The notes below the pieces were generated by a model. That model saw nothing but the letters and a program-made list of their open reading frames with translations, did no database searches and was not told where the DNA came from. This document shows, piece after piece, positions 5,370 through 6,530 of a DNA stretch of 6,530 bases. Position 1 is the stretch's first letter; each line of letters starts with the position of its first letter. The DNA is from Clostridium sp. CAG:921 (GTDB lineage: Bacteria; Bacillota; Clostridia; TANB77; CAG-465): NCBI GenBank assembly GCA_000433135.1, contig HF991961.1:1-6530 (forward strand), given 5' to 3'. The position numbers and the translations under genes are program-made.

Positions 5370-6530
5370 TCATTTTATTTTAAACCTTATTTTATCTACT
5401 CTATAATTTTGCCTTACTTCTTCTTCAGATAAAGCCCTATTGTATATACGAATAGACATAATCTCACCGTCAAATAGTGTGTCTTTTCCAGAATCTACCA
5501 TATGTGCGCTATCATAATATGGATCAGCACCTAAAATTAGTATTGTACTACGTTCCGGTTGATTAAAATCCGCACTATATTTTGCACTCGTTTTATTGTT
5601 ATTTTCAAAGAAATTAATGACACTTCCATTATATGAACCAGACAACGAATATACCTTATTTGCAACAAATATATCTTTAGAATATACAGTATGATACTTA
5701 TCACCATATGTTATGTCAGGAGATTCGTCTCCATTTTTAGAAATTCCGACATAAACTCCGTTTTTATTTTGAAATGAAAACAATCCATACCCGCCATTTT
5801 CTCCATTACCCACCATATTTTTTTCATAATCTGTTGCTTTGTTATGTTTTATAACAGCTTCAACTGTAAAGTTAGATAAATCAAGTCTTCCAACTTTTAC
5901 CCAATTATCAATGCCATTAAATTTTAATGAATTGTTTGTCCAACTACTGCTAGGTGAAGTATAATTTTGAAGTATTCCATCATAATTACTAGAAGCTAGA
6001 TTTTTCCAAGTCGTAACTAAGTTACTATGTCCTGCACCAGTATTATTTATACCATCAAACTGTATTAATAAACCTTCTTGTACATAGTCTTTTTCAGTTG
6101 CTATTACAGTATCGAGTTCTATTTTTTTATAAGTGCTATTTCCAGCCTTATCTTGTGCAAATACAGTAACAACACCAGTATATCTATCAACTGTAATAGT
6201 ATTATCTTTTACAGAAAATCCACCACTTACAAAATATTCCTTAGCAATATTTTGATCAATTTCATCAGTTTCATACTTACAAAAATTAATTCCACTTTCA
6301 CCATCACTAACATTTACTTTTATATAAATTTTCTTATCATTTTGATCAGAATTTACCATTCCCTCTTCTTTTACAAGTTCAAGTATTGGTGCAACCTTAT
6401 CAATATTTGTTATCGAATATGTTTGAGTCAAATTTCCAGCTGTTCCTTCTTTTTTATAGTTTACTACTATATCACAATTTTTATCTATGTTTTTTATATT
6501 ATATATCTTATACCCACTTCTTGTTGCTGA
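5370..6530 (-). CDS. Surface protein with Ig-like module and C-terminal LamG domain, partial (5' end off window)
   Basis: The reading frame is open to the right edge, so the N-terminus is missing and 386 residues are visible. A TTG at 6431 is in frame but is only an internal Leu codon: the homologous module (KIYNIK, DKNCDIVV) is read through in frame before it. Visible residues about 8-142 form an Ig-like module with SITNIDKVAP, VSDGESGINFCKYE and VTVFAQDKAGN, matching the C-terminal part of the next gene product. Residues about 150-377 look like a LamG/concanavalin-A-like beta-sandwich, including LLIQFDG, LKFNGIDNWVKVG, FTVEAVIKH, the LFDGEIMSIRIYNRALSEEE region and a final QNY. Such domains usually bind glycans or proteins outside the cell. 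The TGA stop (5372-5370) overlaps a possible ATG of the pilin-like gene by ATGA, and no promoter separates them, so they are co-transcribed. By analogy the missing start may carry a prepilin or secretion signal, but that cannot be seen. No LPxTG anchor or C-terminal membrane helix is present. Confidence 0.8.
   Translation of the reverse strand, partial: SATRSGYKIYNIKNIDKNCDIVVNYKKEGTAGNLTQTYSITNIDKVAPILELVKEEGMVNSDQNDKKIYIKVNVSDGESGINFCKYETDEIDQNIAKEYFVSGGFSVKDNTITVDRYTGVVTVFAQDKAGNSTYKKIELDTVIATEKDYVQEGLLIQFDGINNTGAGHSNLVTTWKNLASSNYDGILQNYTSPSSSWTNNSLKFNGIDNWVKVGRLDLSNFTVEAVIKHNKATDYEKNMVGNGENGGYGLFSFQNKNGVYVGISKNGDESPDITYGDKYHTVYSKDIFVANKVYSLSGSYNGSVINFFENNNKTSAKYSADFNQPERSTILILGADPYYDSAHMVDSGKDTLFDGEIMSIRIYNRALSEEEVRQNYRVDKIRFKIK

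Noticed and set aside
6429..6431. TTG as the start of the LamG protein
   Set aside because: The frame stays open upstream to the window edge and those 33 codons (KIYNIK, DKNCDIVV) match the module in the neighbouring gene, so this is an internal Leu.
6078..6530. Plus-strand open frame of about 150 codons opposite the LamG gene
   Set aside because: The translation is extremely I/F/Y/S-rich, as expected of antisense AT-rich DNA, and the opposite strand encodes recognisable Ig-like domains.

Overview
The window is an AT-rich stretch from a low-GC Gram-positive bacterium, most likely a Clostridia-type Firmicute. The basis is the very AT-rich base and codon use, strong AGGAGG-like ribosome-binding sites, consensus sigma-A promoters, and homology types (CadA-type ATPase with an ArsR/SmtB repressor, type IV pilin-like proteins with LamG domains). 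TGA is used as a stop codon at the ends of two genes, so the standard bacterial code applies. Species cannot be named from this sequence. All five supported genes lie on the minus strand and read right to left, in three transcription units.

Unit 1 (right side, 6530 down to 4224): the 3' part of a surface protein with an Ig-like module and a C-terminal LamG (concanavalin-A-like) domain, cut by the right edge. Its stop codon precedes a small type IV pilin-like protein that carries the same Ig-like module at its C-terminus. An intrinsic terminator follows. These look like exported, pilus-associated or adhesin-like proteins. The pilin-like protein has Val where type IV pilins usually have Glu at mature position 5.

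Unit 2 (4117 to 2746): one membrane-embedded family 2 glycosyltransferase of the processive BcsA/NodC/EpsO-like type. It has its own perfect TTGACA-N17-TATAAT promoter, a very short leader, and a strong intrinsic terminator.

Unit 3 (2527 to about 279): a metal-resistance operon. An ArsR/SmtB repressor with a complete alpha-5 zinc site is followed four bases later by a CPC-type (P1B-2) Zn/Cd/Pb efflux ATPase that lacks the usual N-terminal metal-binding domain. A perfect 12-2-12 palindrome overlaps the predicted transcription start, the classic operator geometry for this repressor family. The expected circuit is that apo-repressor blocks the promoter, and Zn (or Cd/Pb) binding releases it and switches on the efflux pump.

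The left 278 bases, downstream of the ATPase, hold no convincing gene but contain a perfect 11-bp inverted repeat and other potential stems. No RNA genes, CRISPR arrays, insertion sequences or origins were seen. The metal operon and the glycosyltransferase look ordinary. The pilin-like/LamG pair is the least routine part of the window.
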